Shown here one piece after another: positions 54,980-63,561 of a DNA stretch of 64,000 nucleotides. The notes under the pieces are model-generated. The model was not told the DNA's origin, did not search any database, and saw nothing but the letters and a program-made list of their open reading frames with translations. Each line of letters begins with the position of its first letter. Within the stretch, counting starts at the first letter, position 1. The position numbers and the translations under genes were made by a program. Source of the DNA: Hydrotalea sandarakina (GTDB taxonomy: Bacteria; Bacteroidota; Bacteroidia; Chitinophagales; Chitinophagaceae); NCBI RefSeq assembly GCF_003254115.1, contig NZ_QKZV01000004.1:1-64000 (forward strand), read 5' to 3'.

Positions 54980-55978
54980 ATGTCTTACTTGCCTAATGAA
55001 AATCGTTACCAACAAATGGAATATCGTAGGTGCGGTAAAAGTGGAATATTATTGCCTGCCTTATCGTTAGGCTTATGGCATAATTTCGGTGACATTGATA
55101 CTTTATCAAATGCGCAAAGTATTTTACGTTTAGCATTCGACAATGGTATTACCCATTTCGACTTAGCTAATAATTATGGTCCTCCACCGGGGGCTGCCGA
55201 AAGTAATTTCGGAAAAATATTCAAGACTGATTTTTTACCTTATCGCGACGAATTAATTATAAGTACCAAAGCGGGCTGGAAAATGTGGGAAGGCCCTTAT
55301 GGTGATTATGGCTCAAAGAAATATTTAGTAGCCAGCTTAGATCAAAGTTTAAAAAGAATGGGTTTGGACTATGTAGATATTTTTTACCATCATCGGCCCG
55401 ACCCCAATACTCCTTTAGAAGAAACAATGGCTGCCTTACATTTAATGGTACAACAAGGCAAAGCCCTATACGTTGGTATTTCCAGCTATCCCCCCGAAAC
55501 AACACAAAAAGCTGTTGATATACTTGCGAAAATGGGTACACACTGTTTAATTCACCAACCAAAATATTCTATGCTTGACCGTTGGGTTGAAGATGGATTA
55601 TTACAAACACTGGAACAAAATGGAGTTGGCTGTATTGCATTCTCACCCTTGGCACAGGGATTATTAACCAACAAATATTTAAATGGCATTCCTGAAAACA
55701 GCAGAGCAGCCAGTCATAGAGGCAATGGAGCCATTGAAGAAAATGCCATTACACCTGAATTAATAAAAAAGATTAATGCTTTAAATAATGTTGCACAACA
55801 AAGAAACCAAAGCTTGGCACAAATGGCTTTAGCATGGATTTTAAAAGACCCAAGAATTACTTCTGTAATAGTTGGCATTAGTAAACCGGAGCAATTAACA
55901 GATTCATTAATGGCATTAAAGCATTATAGCTTTAGCAATGAAGAATTAAAGCAAATAGAAGCAATACTTGCAGAATAA
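54980..55978 (+). CDS. Aldo/keto reductase (YghZ-like)
   Basis: 332 aa. TIM-barrel reductase with FDLANNYGPPPGAAE (catalytic Asp and Tyr region), STKAGWKMW (catalytic Lys), FYHHRPDPNTPLEETM (catalytic His) and IVGISKPEQL for NADPH. It resembles the L-glyceraldehyde-3-phosphate reductase YghZ group and the Kv-beta-like reductases. With mgsA elsewhere in the window, aldehyde detoxification is plausible. The GH27 gene starts 17 bp downstream, so the two are probably cotranscribed. Confidence 0.92.
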   Translation: MSYLPNENRYQQMEYRRCGKSGILLPALSLGLWHNFGDIDTLSNAQSILRLAFDNGITHFDLANNYGPPPGAAESNFGKIFKTDFLPYRDELIISTKAGWKMWEGPYGDYGSKKYLVASLDQSLKRMGLDYVDIFYHHRPDPNTPLEETMAALHLMVQQGKALYVGISSYPPETTQKAVDILAKMGTHCLIHQPKYSMLDRWVEDGLLQTLEQNGVGCIAFSPLAQGLLTNKYLNGIPENSRAASHRGNGAIEENAITPELIKKINALNNVAQQRNQSLAQMALAWILKDPRITSVIVGISKPEQLTDSLMALKHYSFSNEELKQIEAILAE

Positions 55979-55995
55979 TATTTAAAAGAATTATT

Positions 55996-57204
55996 ATGAA
56001 AAAATACCTACTCTTTTTGGGATTAATCTCTTGTTTGCAAGCTTATACTCAAAAAATGCAAGGGCTGGCACTAACACCGCCAATGGGTTGGAATAGTTGG
56101 AACACTTTTGCAACCAACATAAATGAGCAACTGGTAAAAGATATTGCAGACATAATGGTGAGTAGTGGCATGAAAGATGCAGGCTATGAGTACTTAGTGC
56201 TGGATGATGGTTGGATGGCCATGGAACGTGACAAGGATGGAAATTTAGTTGCCGACCCCAAAAAATTTCCACATGGTATTAAAGCCGTAGCAGATTATGT
56301 ACATGCCAAAGGTTTAAAATTTGGCTTATACAATTGTGCAGGTACAAAAACCTGTGCGGGTTATCCCGGCACCAGAGGGTATGAATATCAAGATGCTCGT
56401 TATTATGCAGCTCACGGAGTAGATTATTTAAAATTTGATTGGTGTAATACAGAAGGTATTAATGCTAAAGAAGCTTACACTACCATGAGCAAGGCTTTGG
56501 CAGCTACCGGTCGCCCCATCGTTTTTAGTTTGTGTGAATGGGGACAAAACAAACCCTGGGAATGGGCAAGCAATGTTGGCCATTTATGGCGAACTACCGG
56601 TGATATATCCAATGTTTTTGCAGGTACTAAAAACATGGGCACCTGGCAAGCCTTAGGTGTTTTAAAAATTATTGATTTACAAAAAGGGCTTCGTGCATAT
56701 GCAGGACCCGGACATTGGAATGATCCTGATATGTTAGAAGTGGGCAATGGTTTAACGGATGCGGAAAATCGTGCTCATTTTTCAATGTGGTGCATGTTGG
56801 CTGCACCTTTAATGGCGGGAAACGACTTAAGAAAGATGACTGAAGCCACTAAAAATGTGTTAACCAATAAAAATGTAATTGCTGTTGACCAAGATCCTTT
56901 AGGTATTGAAGGTTTTGCATATACAGAAAAAGACAGTGTTGAAACCTGGTTAAAACCTTTGCAAAATGGTGACTGGGCTGTTTGTTTTTTGAATAGAAGC
57001 AATAAACCGGTAAAATTTAGTATGGATTGGAAACAACACCCCATTGTTGATACATTATCAAAAGCTACGCTAAACGCAGTAACCAATATTTATAATATTA
57101 AAAATTTATGGACCAACACTACAGAAGGGAATACCAATGAGCCATATAGCAACACAGTGGGTGGGCATGATGTGATAATGCTTAGATTACAAAAAAGCAA
57201 CTAA
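55996..57204 (+). CDS. GH27 alpha-galactosidase, secreted
   Basis: 402 aa with a signal peptide (MKKYLLFLGLISCLQAYTQ). The catalytic barrel has LTPPMGWNSWNTF, YLVLDDGWM, the nucleophile Asp in YLKFDWCN, and the acid/base Asp in HWNDPDMLEVGN. The C-terminal beta domain is present. It removes terminal alpha-galactose or related sugars from plant or microbial glycans, in the periplasm or outside. Pairs with an aldo/keto reductase gene; no SusC/SusD pair is adjacent, so it is not a typical full PUL. Confidence 0.93.
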   Translation: MKKYLLFLGLISCLQAYTQKMQGLALTPPMGWNSWNTFATNINEQLVKDIADIMVSSGMKDAGYEYLVLDDGWMAMERDKDGNLVADPKKFPHGIKAVADYVHAKGLKFGLYNCAGTKTCAGYPGTRGYEYQDARYYAAHGVDYLKFDWCNTEGINAKEAYTTMSKALAATGRPIVFSLCEWGQNKPWEWASNVGHLWRTTGDISNVFAGTKNMGTWQALGVLKIIDLQKGLRAYAGPGHWNDPDMLEVGNGLTDAENRAHFSMWCMLAAPLMAGNDLRKMTEATKNVLTNKNVIAVDQDPLGIEGFAYTEKDSVETWLKPLQNGDWAVCFLNRSNKPVKFSMDWKQHPIVDTLSKATLNAVTNIYNIKNLWTNTTEGNTNEPYSNTVGGHDVIMLRLQKSN

Positions 57205-57212
57205 TATTTTTT

Positions 57213-59603
57213 TCATGACTGCTGTTTCTTGGCAAAGTAATTCAGCAAAATAACTTTAACTGAATCGTTAATTACTAAGTTGCAAAATAAAAAGAAAGCC
57301 AGTGTACATACAGCAGGAACAATGGGCAAAGCAGCAAATCCGGTAAAGCCAATAGGCAATAAAATTAATACCAAAACAATATCGGCAATAATTACCCATA
57401 GTAAGGTTTTACTGATGGGTTCTTTATAAAATCGCCCATTAGTGCGCACCGTTATTACTGCACATATGCCTGAATAAAAAAGTGTAGCAAAACCAAGAGA
57501 ATGAGCAAGCTCCGCATTACTGATTTTAAACTGATGGGAAGCCCATAAAAACCAAAACAAGCATTCCGCAAAAAGTAAAATACCCAATACAAAACCTTTC
57601 ATTACCATTGGCTTTATATTCCAATTAGCCGGTTGTTTACTCCATTGCACTTTGTCGGTTGCCAATGCCAAAACCACAAAATCAATTAAAAACAACATCA
57701 ATACCATATCAATGGGGCCGACAACAAATTTTTTTGTTAACAAATAAGCAATGCATACAAACAAAATGGTTTGTAAAGTTTTGGCAATTTTATTAACGGT
57801 GTAGTTTGCAATTCGGGTATGGGTTATTCTTCCTACTCTTAATAAATCAACAATTTGTTTCAATCCGTTTTGTAACAAAATAATACTGGCAGCTTGCTTA
57901 GCCACATCGGTAGCAGAACTTACAGCAATTCCAACCTCGGCTTGTTTTAAAGCAGGTGCATCATTCACCCCATCACCCGTCATTCCGGTTATTTGTTTTT
58001 GCTGTTGTAAGCTTTTTACAATATTGTATTTATCCTCCGGCAAAACTTCGGCAAAACCATCATATTGAGCAATAACGGATCCGGATTGCTGTAACATACC
58101 CCTAACCTCATTAATGGCAACAATATTTTTACCTACGCCCGCCTGTAATGCAATTTCCTTAGCAACCGGAAGGGCATCGCCGGTTAGCATTTTTACCGTA
58201 ACACCTAGTTGTTTAATAGCAGCAAGCATTTCAGCCGAGTCCGGACGTGGCGGGTCATATAATGCAGCAATACCTACTAATTCAGTTGTATTGTTTTTTT
58301 TAATGGCCACTGCAATGGTTTTAAAACCTTTTGTAGCCCAAGCATCAACAGTTTCATCTAATATATGCTCAGGATGAGTACATAATTCTTGTATAGTTAA
58401 ATAAGCTCCTTTCAGTATAACAAAGGTTTCATTATGATGCTGAATGGTTGCTTCTGTTCTTTTATTGGCCGCAGAAAATGGCACAAAAGATTGTTGTTGA
58501 TAATCCGATAAACTTATGCCTTCTTTACTCAACCGATTAAAAAAAGCATCATCAATGGCATCATTATTCGCTTTAACCGATGCTAAAGTGCCATATAGTA
58601 GAACATCCTTATCAGTAAAATTGGGTGTAGGTTTAATATCTTGTAAGGATAATTTATTTTCAGTGATGGTTCCCGTTTTATCAATACACAAGGTAGTTAA
58701 TGTTGCAGCATCTTCCGTAGCACTTAATCGACTAACCAATAACCCTTTTTCAGATAATTCTTGCGAAGCCTTAGCCATACTAATGGTAAACATAGCCGGT
58801 AAACCAATAGGTACTGCAGACACTAACAATATTAGTATTAATGGCAAAGTAGCTATAAACGATTCACCACCCAATAATGCATTTACCACAGTTATACCCA
58901 ATACAACTACCACAATTGAAAATAAAATTTGCACTACTTTCCCAACCACTTCTTCCATGTGCATTTTATGTTTGGCCGACATGATTAAGCCTTCTGTTTT
59001 CCCAAACAGCGTATTCGTTGCAGTAGCAATAACCAAAGCAGTACACTCACCATTTTTAACAATGGACCCTGCATAAATGGTTTCATTTTCTTTTGCGTCA
59101 ATTAAAGCAGATTCACCGGTTAACGCAGATTTGTCAACCTGTAAGTGTCCATTTATCACCAACATGTCTGCTATTAAAAAATCACCGGTACGAATGCGAA
59201 GAATATCGCCGGGTACAATAGCTTTTGAGGGCAAGTTCACCCAATCGCCATTACGCAAAACCCTAACCGTTACAGTAAGCTTTGCTTTTAACGATTCTAC
59301 CGTTTTTGCAGCACGCATTTCCTGCCAAAAACCAACAATTCCATTAAAAAGCAATAACCCTGCAATTAACCATCCATCAAAATTTCGATGTAATAAAAAT
59401 GAAACAATAACTGTAGCTTCAAGCATCCAGGCAGTTAAACCCCAAAAATGTTTTAAGAAAAGTAGATAAGCTGGTGTTTTCTTTTCTTTCACTTCATTCC
59501 ATCCATACTTTTGCTGCAAGCCGTTTACCTGTTCGTTAGTAAGGCCAGATTGTATGTTGGTGCCGAAATGTTGAAGTTGTTCTTGCAGGGTTATTTCAGC
59601 CAT
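57213..59603 (-). CDS. Plasma-membrane P-type ATPase (P3-like, proton pump)
   Basis: 796 aa. It has a cation-ATPase N domain (LTNEQVNGLQQKYGWNEVKEK), the actuator TGES, the phosphorylation site CIDKTGTITENKLS, KGAYL in the nucleotide domain and MTGDGVNDAPALK. It carries about 8-10 membrane helices. The overall layout and the lack of CPC-type metal motifs favour a P3A proton-exporting ATPase. UspA lies 16 bp upstream, so the pair is probably cotranscribed. It may help in pH homeostasis. Ion specificity is inferred. Confidence 0.88.
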   Translation of the reverse strand: MAEITLQEQLQHFGTNIQSGLTNEQVNGLQQKYGWNEVKEKKTPAYLLFLKHFWGLTAWMLEATVIVSFLLHRNFDGWLIAGLLLFNGIVGFWQEMRAAKTVESLKAKLTVTVRVLRNGDWVNLPSKAIVPGDILRIRTGDFLIADMLVINGHLQVDKSALTGESALIDAKENETIYAGSIVKNGECTALVIATATNTLFGKTEGLIMSAKHKMHMEEVVGKVVQILFSIVVVVLGITVVNALLGGESFIATLPLILILLVSAVPIGLPAMFTISMAKASQELSEKGLLVSRLSATEDAATLTTLCIDKTGTITENKLSLQDIKPTPNFTDKDVLLYGTLASVKANNDAIDDAFFNRLSKEGISLSDYQQQSFVPFSAANKRTEATIQHHNETFVILKGAYLTIQELCTHPEHILDETVDAWATKGFKTIAVAIKKNNTTELVGIAALYDPPRPDSAEMLAAIKQLGVTVKMLTGDALPVAKEIALQAGVGKNIVAINEVRGMLQQSGSVIAQYDGFAEVLPEDKYNIVKSLQQQKQITGMTGDGVNDAPALKQAEVGIAVSSATDVAKQAASIILLQNGLKQIVDLLRVGRITHTRIANYTVNKIAKTLQTILFVCIAYLLTKKFVVGPIDMVLMLFLIDFVVLALATDKVQWSKQPANWNIKPMVMKGFVLGILLFAECLFWFLWASHQFKISNAELAHSLGFATLFYSGICAVITVRTNGRFYKEPISKTLLWVIIADIVLVLILLPIGFTGFAALPIVPAVCTLAFFLFCNLVINDSVKVILLNYFAKKQQS

Positions 59604-59619
59604 ATATATCTATTTTAAA

Positions 59620-60075
59620 TTATTTACTGCTGGGAACAATATATAATGGCTTTTTGGTTTGTTTTAAAATTTTTGCAGCTACATTCCCCAACAACAAAGT
59701 ATCTATTGCGCTTAAACTATGCGAGCCTAAAACTATTACATCGGCATTATACTCATCTGCATAATCTAAAATAGCAGAGGCAGTATCGCCTTCCAAAACC
59801 ATTGTTTTAATATTATTATTGCCTAAGTGTTTTGCAGCAGCGGTTAAAAAATGTTCAGCTTGTTTTTTTAATTCATCTACCATCTCAATATTATTCGCAG
59901 TATTAAAACCACCAAATCCCATAATGGGTGAATAATCTACTGCATAATAACTGGCATCGGCCACTACATGTACTAAGCATAATTCTGCATTCATAGATTG
60001 TGCCAACTCATTGGCTTTCTCGGCAATTTGTTCGGCTGAAGGATTGTAATCAAGAGCAACTAATACTTTTTTCAT
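59620..60075 (-). CDS. Universal stress protein (UspA family)
   Basis: 151 aa. VLVALDYNPSAEQIAEKA begins the protein and DVIVLGSHSLSAIDTLLLGNVAAKIL near the end fits the Usp ATP-binding loop, although the G-2x-G pattern is degenerate. It is 16 bp upstream of the P-type ATPase gene on the same strand. Likely a cytoplasmic stress protein that modulates the pump or responds to the same conditions. Confidence 0.9.
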   Translation of the reverse strand: MKKVLVALDYNPSAEQIAEKANELAQSMNAELCLVHVVADASYYAVDYSPIMGFGGFNTANNIEMVDELKKQAEHFLTAAAKHLGNNNIKTMVLEGDTASAILDYADEYNADVIVLGSHSLSAIDTLLLGNVAAKILKQTKKPLYIVPSSK

Positions 60076-60207
60076 ATTGATTTAATTATAAGTGACTAAA
60101 TGGATTAAATAATGGCATCGCTTTAAAAAATGCAGGTTAACAATACGGTAAGATAAAAAATAATCAACAAAGCAATTGCATTTTTTTGCAAAAAAATGTA
60201 TAAAAAA

Positions 60208-61119
60208 TTAATTTAACCTGTTAGGCTGAATCAATGAAAAAGCACTTGGAATAGTATTTACAACAATCGAGTCGCTTGTTTCTATTGGCTCTCCATCAAT
60301 GTGCAAAGGTGCATGTTTTAAATTGTGTATTGTAATAGCCGAGGTTTGAAAATAAATAACATTTTTATGGGTAATCTCATTCACCAATTCTTGTAACCGG
60401 TTATTGCCTTTAATTTGTTTTAATAAGGCAAATGGAATTTTTGCTTTATTCATTTTTTGAATAATTACAATATCTAACAGCCCGTCATTTAAACTGGCTG
60501 CAGGAGCTATGGTTAAATTATTACCAAATTGGTTACTATTGGCAATGGTTATGGCAAATGCATCCGTGAAAAAAGAAAAGTCATTCAATACAACTTCAAA
60601 CTGAAAAGGCTGAGCTTTAAAAAAGTTGATTAAACTTTCTTTGGTATAAGTAAATAAACCACGTTTTGAATTCATGGCAAACCGATGTGCCACTTCAGCA
60701 TCGAAGCCTAACCCACTTAACATGCAAGAGTAATGTTGATTTATGGTAAATGCATCAACCGGCATGGGCTTTCCTTCAAAAATTACGGACAATGCAGCCT
60801 TCGTTTTTTTTGGAATATTTGCCGCAAAGGCCAAACCGTTACCTGAACCTGATGGTATAATACCAAAATTTACTTTGCAATGACGCAAAGCACGAGTAAC
60901 TTGGTTAACAGTACCATCTCCACCCGATATTACTACATCCGTAAAACCTTCATGTTCAATTTTATCTTTCACTACATCATAGTTTGCAATGGGTGAAGTA
61001 GGCAAAATTTCAAATGCTATTTTCCTTGCATTCGTTTCTTTTTCAATTAAGTGTATAATTCCATCTTTTTTTGAAGTACCTGAAATTGGATTTACTAAGT
61101 ATAAAATTTTACGTGACAT
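60208..61119 (-). CDS. Diacylglycerol/lipid kinase family protein (YegS-like)
   Basis: 303 aa. NPISGTSKKDG at the start, the nucleotide-binding GGDGTVNQV near 65 and GIIPSGSGNGLAFA near 88 are the DAGK catalytic motifs; LHIDGEPIE closes the lipid-binding beta domain. It should phosphorylate a lipid such as diacylglycerol or sphingosine with ATP at the inner membrane. In Bacteroidota some members act on sphingolipid bases; the substrate here is not known. Confidence 0.9.
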   Translation of the reverse strand: MSRKILYLVNPISGTSKKDGIIHLIEKETNARKIAFEILPTSPIANYDVVKDKIEHEGFTDVVISGGDGTVNQVTRALRHCKVNFGIIPSGSGNGLAFAANIPKKTKAALSVIFEGKPMPVDAFTINQHYSCMLSGLGFDAEVAHRFAMNSKRGLFTYTKESLINFFKAQPFQFEVVLNDFSFFTDAFAITIANSNQFGNNLTIAPAASLNDGLLDIVIIQKMNKAKIPFALLKQIKGNNRLQELVNEITHKNVIYFQTSAITIHNLKHAPLHIDGEPIETSDSIVVNTIPSAFSLIQPNRLN

Positions 61120-61179
61120 GCTTTCAAGTATTACATGGGATTTAACAAAGAGAAATTAACAGGCATCCATTATAATGAA

Positions 61180-62238
61180 TTACCATTTTAACAAAGCACT
61201 AGCCCACGTAAAACCACTGCCAAAAGCAGCCAAGCAAACTAAATTACCTTTTTGTATTTTACCCTGTTCCCATGCTTCGCAAAGGGCTATGGGTATTGAA
61301 GCCGCTGTCGTATTTCCATAGTATTGAATATTGTTAAATACTTTTTCATCTGTTAAGCCCAATTGCTGTTGCACAAATTGCGCAATACGCAAATTGGCCT
61401 GATGGGGAATTAACATATCAATATCGGCAGGTTTATAGTTATTAGCTTGCAAAGCTTCCTTAATAACTTCAGGAAATTTTACTACTGCCTTTTTAAATAC
61501 AGCAGGACCATCCATATAAGGAAAATTTTGTGCATTGTCAATCATGGCATGGCTCATAAACATTTCGCCAATAGGGGCATCGTCAAAAGTTGCGTAGTTT
61601 TGAGTACCCCAATGATTAGCGTGTGTACCCGGGTTATACATAGCCAGTATTTCAGCCGATTCCCCATCACTATGCAGATGTGTGCTTAAAATTCCACGAT
61701 TTTCATCTTCAGTAGGTTGCAACACAACAGCACCGGCACCGTCACCAAAAATTACACTTACATTACGTCCACGAGTACTAAAATCTAATCCAAAACTGTG
61801 CTTTTCCGAACCCACTACTAATATATTTTTATACATTCCGGTTTTTATAAATTGATCGGCTACACTCAGCGCATATACAAAGCCGCTGCATTGATTGCGT
61901 ACATCTAATGCACCAATTTCTTTCATTTTTAATGCGCGTTGCAGCAATACCCCGCATCCGGGGAAATAATAATCGGGTGAAAGCGTGGCAAAAACAATAA
62001 AATCAATATCCTGTGGGGTTATGCCGGCGCGCTCAATAGCAATTTTAGCGGCCTCAACACCCATTGTTGTGGTAGTTTCTTTGGTACGATGGGCAAATCT
62101 TCTTTCTTTAATTCCGGTTCTTTCCTGAATCCAGGCATCACTGGTATCCATGTATTGTAACAAATCGTTATTCGTCACTACTTGTTCTGGTACATACATT
62201 CCAATACCGGCAATTGCAGATCGTATCATAATTTTCAA
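61180..62238 (-). CDS. fabH: 3-Oxoacyl-ACP synthase III
   Basis: 352 aa. The catalytic triad is Cys in RNQCSGFVYALS, His in IPHQANLRI and Asn in YYGNTTAASIP. ERTGIKERRF and GDGAGAVVL are typical. It starts fatty-acid synthesis by condensing acyl-CoA with malonyl-ACP. ATG 62238 (MKIMIRSAIAG) is used; ATG 62229 is equally possible. Divergent from asd. No rpmF or plsX gene is beside it. Confidence 0.95.
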   Translation of the reverse strand: MKIMIRSAIAGIGMYVPEQVVTNNDLLQYMDTSDAWIQERTGIKERRFAHRTKETTTTMGVEAAKIAIERAGITPQDIDFIVFATLSPDYYFPGCGVLLQRALKMKEIGALDVRNQCSGFVYALSVADQFIKTGMYKNILVVGSEKHSFGLDFSTRGRNVSVIFGDGAGAVVLQPTEDENRGILSTHLHSDGESAEILAMYNPGTHANHWGTQNYATFDDAPIGEMFMSHAMIDNAQNFPYMDGPAVFKKAVVKFPEVIKEALQANNYKPADIDMLIPHQANLRIAQFVQQQLGLTDEKVFNNIQYYGNTTAASIPIALCEAWEQGKIQKGNLVCLAAFGSGFTWASALLKW

Positions 62239-62262
62239 TTTAAAAGTGAAGGTACATGAAAA

Positions 62263-62270
62263 TAATTTTG
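62263..62270 (+). promoter_or_regulatory. Putative asd leader promoter -7 element
   Basis: TAATTTTG fits TAnnTTTG. It would start transcription near 62276, about 30 nt before the leader peptide ATG. Confidence 0.5.
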
Positions 62271-62305
62271 GCAGAATGAATTTTGGCTCTAATTTCGCAA
62301 CCGCA

Positions 62306-62350
62306 ATGAATACAAATATCTATACCAAACGTACCAAGAAACCTGTTTAA
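62306..62350 (+). CDS. Leader peptide of the asd attenuator (14 aa)
   Basis: The frame reads MNTNIYTKRTKKPV and stops with TAA at 62348. Three Thr and three Lys codons plus one Ile lie within 12 codons, matching end products of the aspartate pathway that needs asd. The stop codon is one base before the antiterminator arm (62352). A ribosome that reaches the stop would cover that arm and let the terminator form. A ribosome stalled at Thr or Lys codons would leave it free. No homologue is known to me. Confidence 0.65.
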   Translation: MNTNIYTKRTKKPV

Positions 62351-62351
62351 C

Positions 62352-62418
62352 GGGAAGGTACTTTTTTGTGTATAGGCAACATAAATAAAAACCTTCCCAA
62401 CGTTGGAAGGTTTTTTTT
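62352..62418 (+). promoter_or_regulatory. asd transcription attenuator (antiterminator and terminator)
   Basis: GGGAAGGT (62352-62359) can pair with ACCTTCCC (62391-62398), forming an antiterminator. The same CCTTCC (62392-62397) can instead pair with GGAAGG (62405-62410), extended by A/T pairs, followed by a T run to 62418, forming a terminator. The two pairings exclude each other. asd starts 72 nt downstream. Confidence 0.7.
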
Positions 62419-62489
62419 ATGCCTCATTGCAAAATGCACACAACCAATTAGAGCAAGCAAACATTATTCTATCACCAAAAAAACAAAAA

Positions 62490-63479
62490 ATGAAAGTAGC
62501 CGTAGTTGGAGCTACCGGTTTAGTGGGCTCAAAAATGTTACAGGTATTGGAAGAAAGAAACTTCCCCGTTAGTGAATTAATTCCCGTTGCTTCGGAAAAA
62601 TCTGTTGGCAAACAGGTAATGTTTAAAGGGAAACCTTATGCTGTTGTTGGCATGGAAGCAGGAATTGCCGCAAAACCCGCCTTGGCATTGTTTTCTGCCG
62701 GAGGCAGCACCTCATTGGAGTGGGCACCCAAATTTGCAGCAGCAGGCATTAAAGTAATTGATAATTCAAGCGCTTGGCGAATGGACCCTACTAAAAAATT
62801 GGTAGTGCCCGAAGTAAATGCCGCAGTATTAACTAAAGATGATTTTATTATTGCGAATCCCAATTGCTCAACCATTCAAATGGTAGTAGCATTGCAACCA
62901 TTACATAAAGCCTTCACTATTAAACGAATTGTAGTAAGCACTTATCAAAGTGTTACGGGTACCGGCAAAAAAGCTGTTGACCAATTAATGAATGAACGCA
63001 AAGGCGTACAGGGCGAAATGGCATATAAATATCCTATTGATTTGAATGTCATTCCTCAAATAGATGTGTTTTTAGAAAATGGCTACACCAAAGAAGAAAT
63101 GAAAATGGTGAACGAAACCAAAAAAATTATGCAGGACGACAATATTCGTGTTACAGCTACAACTGTAAGAATTCCTGTAATTGGCGGCCATAGTGAAAGT
63201 GTGAATATTGAATTTGAAAAAGAATTTGAACTACCCAATATTATTGATTTATTGAACAACGCACCGGGTGTTGTAGTTCAACAAGATGATGCAGCACAAT
63301 TGTATCCAATGCCATTGTGGGCACATGAAAAAGACGAGGTTTTTGTGGGTCGTATTCGTCGCGATGAAACACAACCCAAAACATTAAACATGTGGGTAGT
63401 AAGCGATAATTTACGCAAAGGTGCTGCAACTAATGCAGTACAAATTGCAGAATACTTATTGGCTAATCATTTGTTGTAG
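62490..63479 (+). CDS. asd: Aspartate-semialdehyde dehydrogenase
   Basis: 329 aa from ATG 62490 (MKVAVVGATGLVGSKML); the frame is open upstream but lacks an ATG and overlaps the terminator. VGATGLVG binds NADP, NPNCSTIQMV holds the catalytic Cys, and the His in VIGGHSESVNIEF completes the active site. It reduces aspartyl phosphate to aspartate semialdehyde for Thr, Lys, Met, Ile and diaminopimelate synthesis. It is preceded by an attenuator with a Thr/Lys-rich leader. Confidence 0.97.
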   Translation: MKVAVVGATGLVGSKMLQVLEERNFPVSELIPVASEKSVGKQVMFKGKPYAVVGMEAGIAAKPALALFSAGGSTSLEWAPKFAAAGIKVIDNSSAWRMDPTKKLVVPEVNAAVLTKDDFIIANPNCSTIQMVVALQPLHKAFTIKRIVVSTYQSVTGTGKKAVDQLMNERKGVQGEMAYKYPIDLNVIPQIDVFLENGYTKEEMKMVNETKKIMQDDNIRVTATTVRIPVIGGHSESVNIEFEKEFELPNIIDLLNNAPGVVVQQDDAAQLYPMPLWAHEKDEVFVGRIRRDETQPKTLNMWVVSDNLRKGAATNAVQIAEYLLANHLL

Positions 63480-63502
63480 CGCTTTTTTAGTGCTTGTTTT
63501 TT

Positions 63503-63545
63503 ACACCTTCTCAAAAATAGAAATTTGCGAGAAGGTGTTTTTTTT
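63503..63545 (+). terminator. Rho-independent terminator of asd
   Basis: ACACCTTCTC (63503-63512) pairs with GAGAAGGTGT (63529-63538) in a perfect 10-bp stem, followed by a T run to 63545. Confidence 0.9.
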
Positions 63546-63561
63546 ATAATAACTTTAATGC

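Noticed and set aside
58516-59076. 186-aa open frame opposite the P-type ATPase gene
   Set aside because: It is a shadow frame antisense to conserved ATPase motifs.
62150-62350. 66-aa frame ending in the asd leader peptide
   Set aside because: Its first half overlaps the fabH 5' end and the promoter region; only the last 14 codons fit the attenuator.
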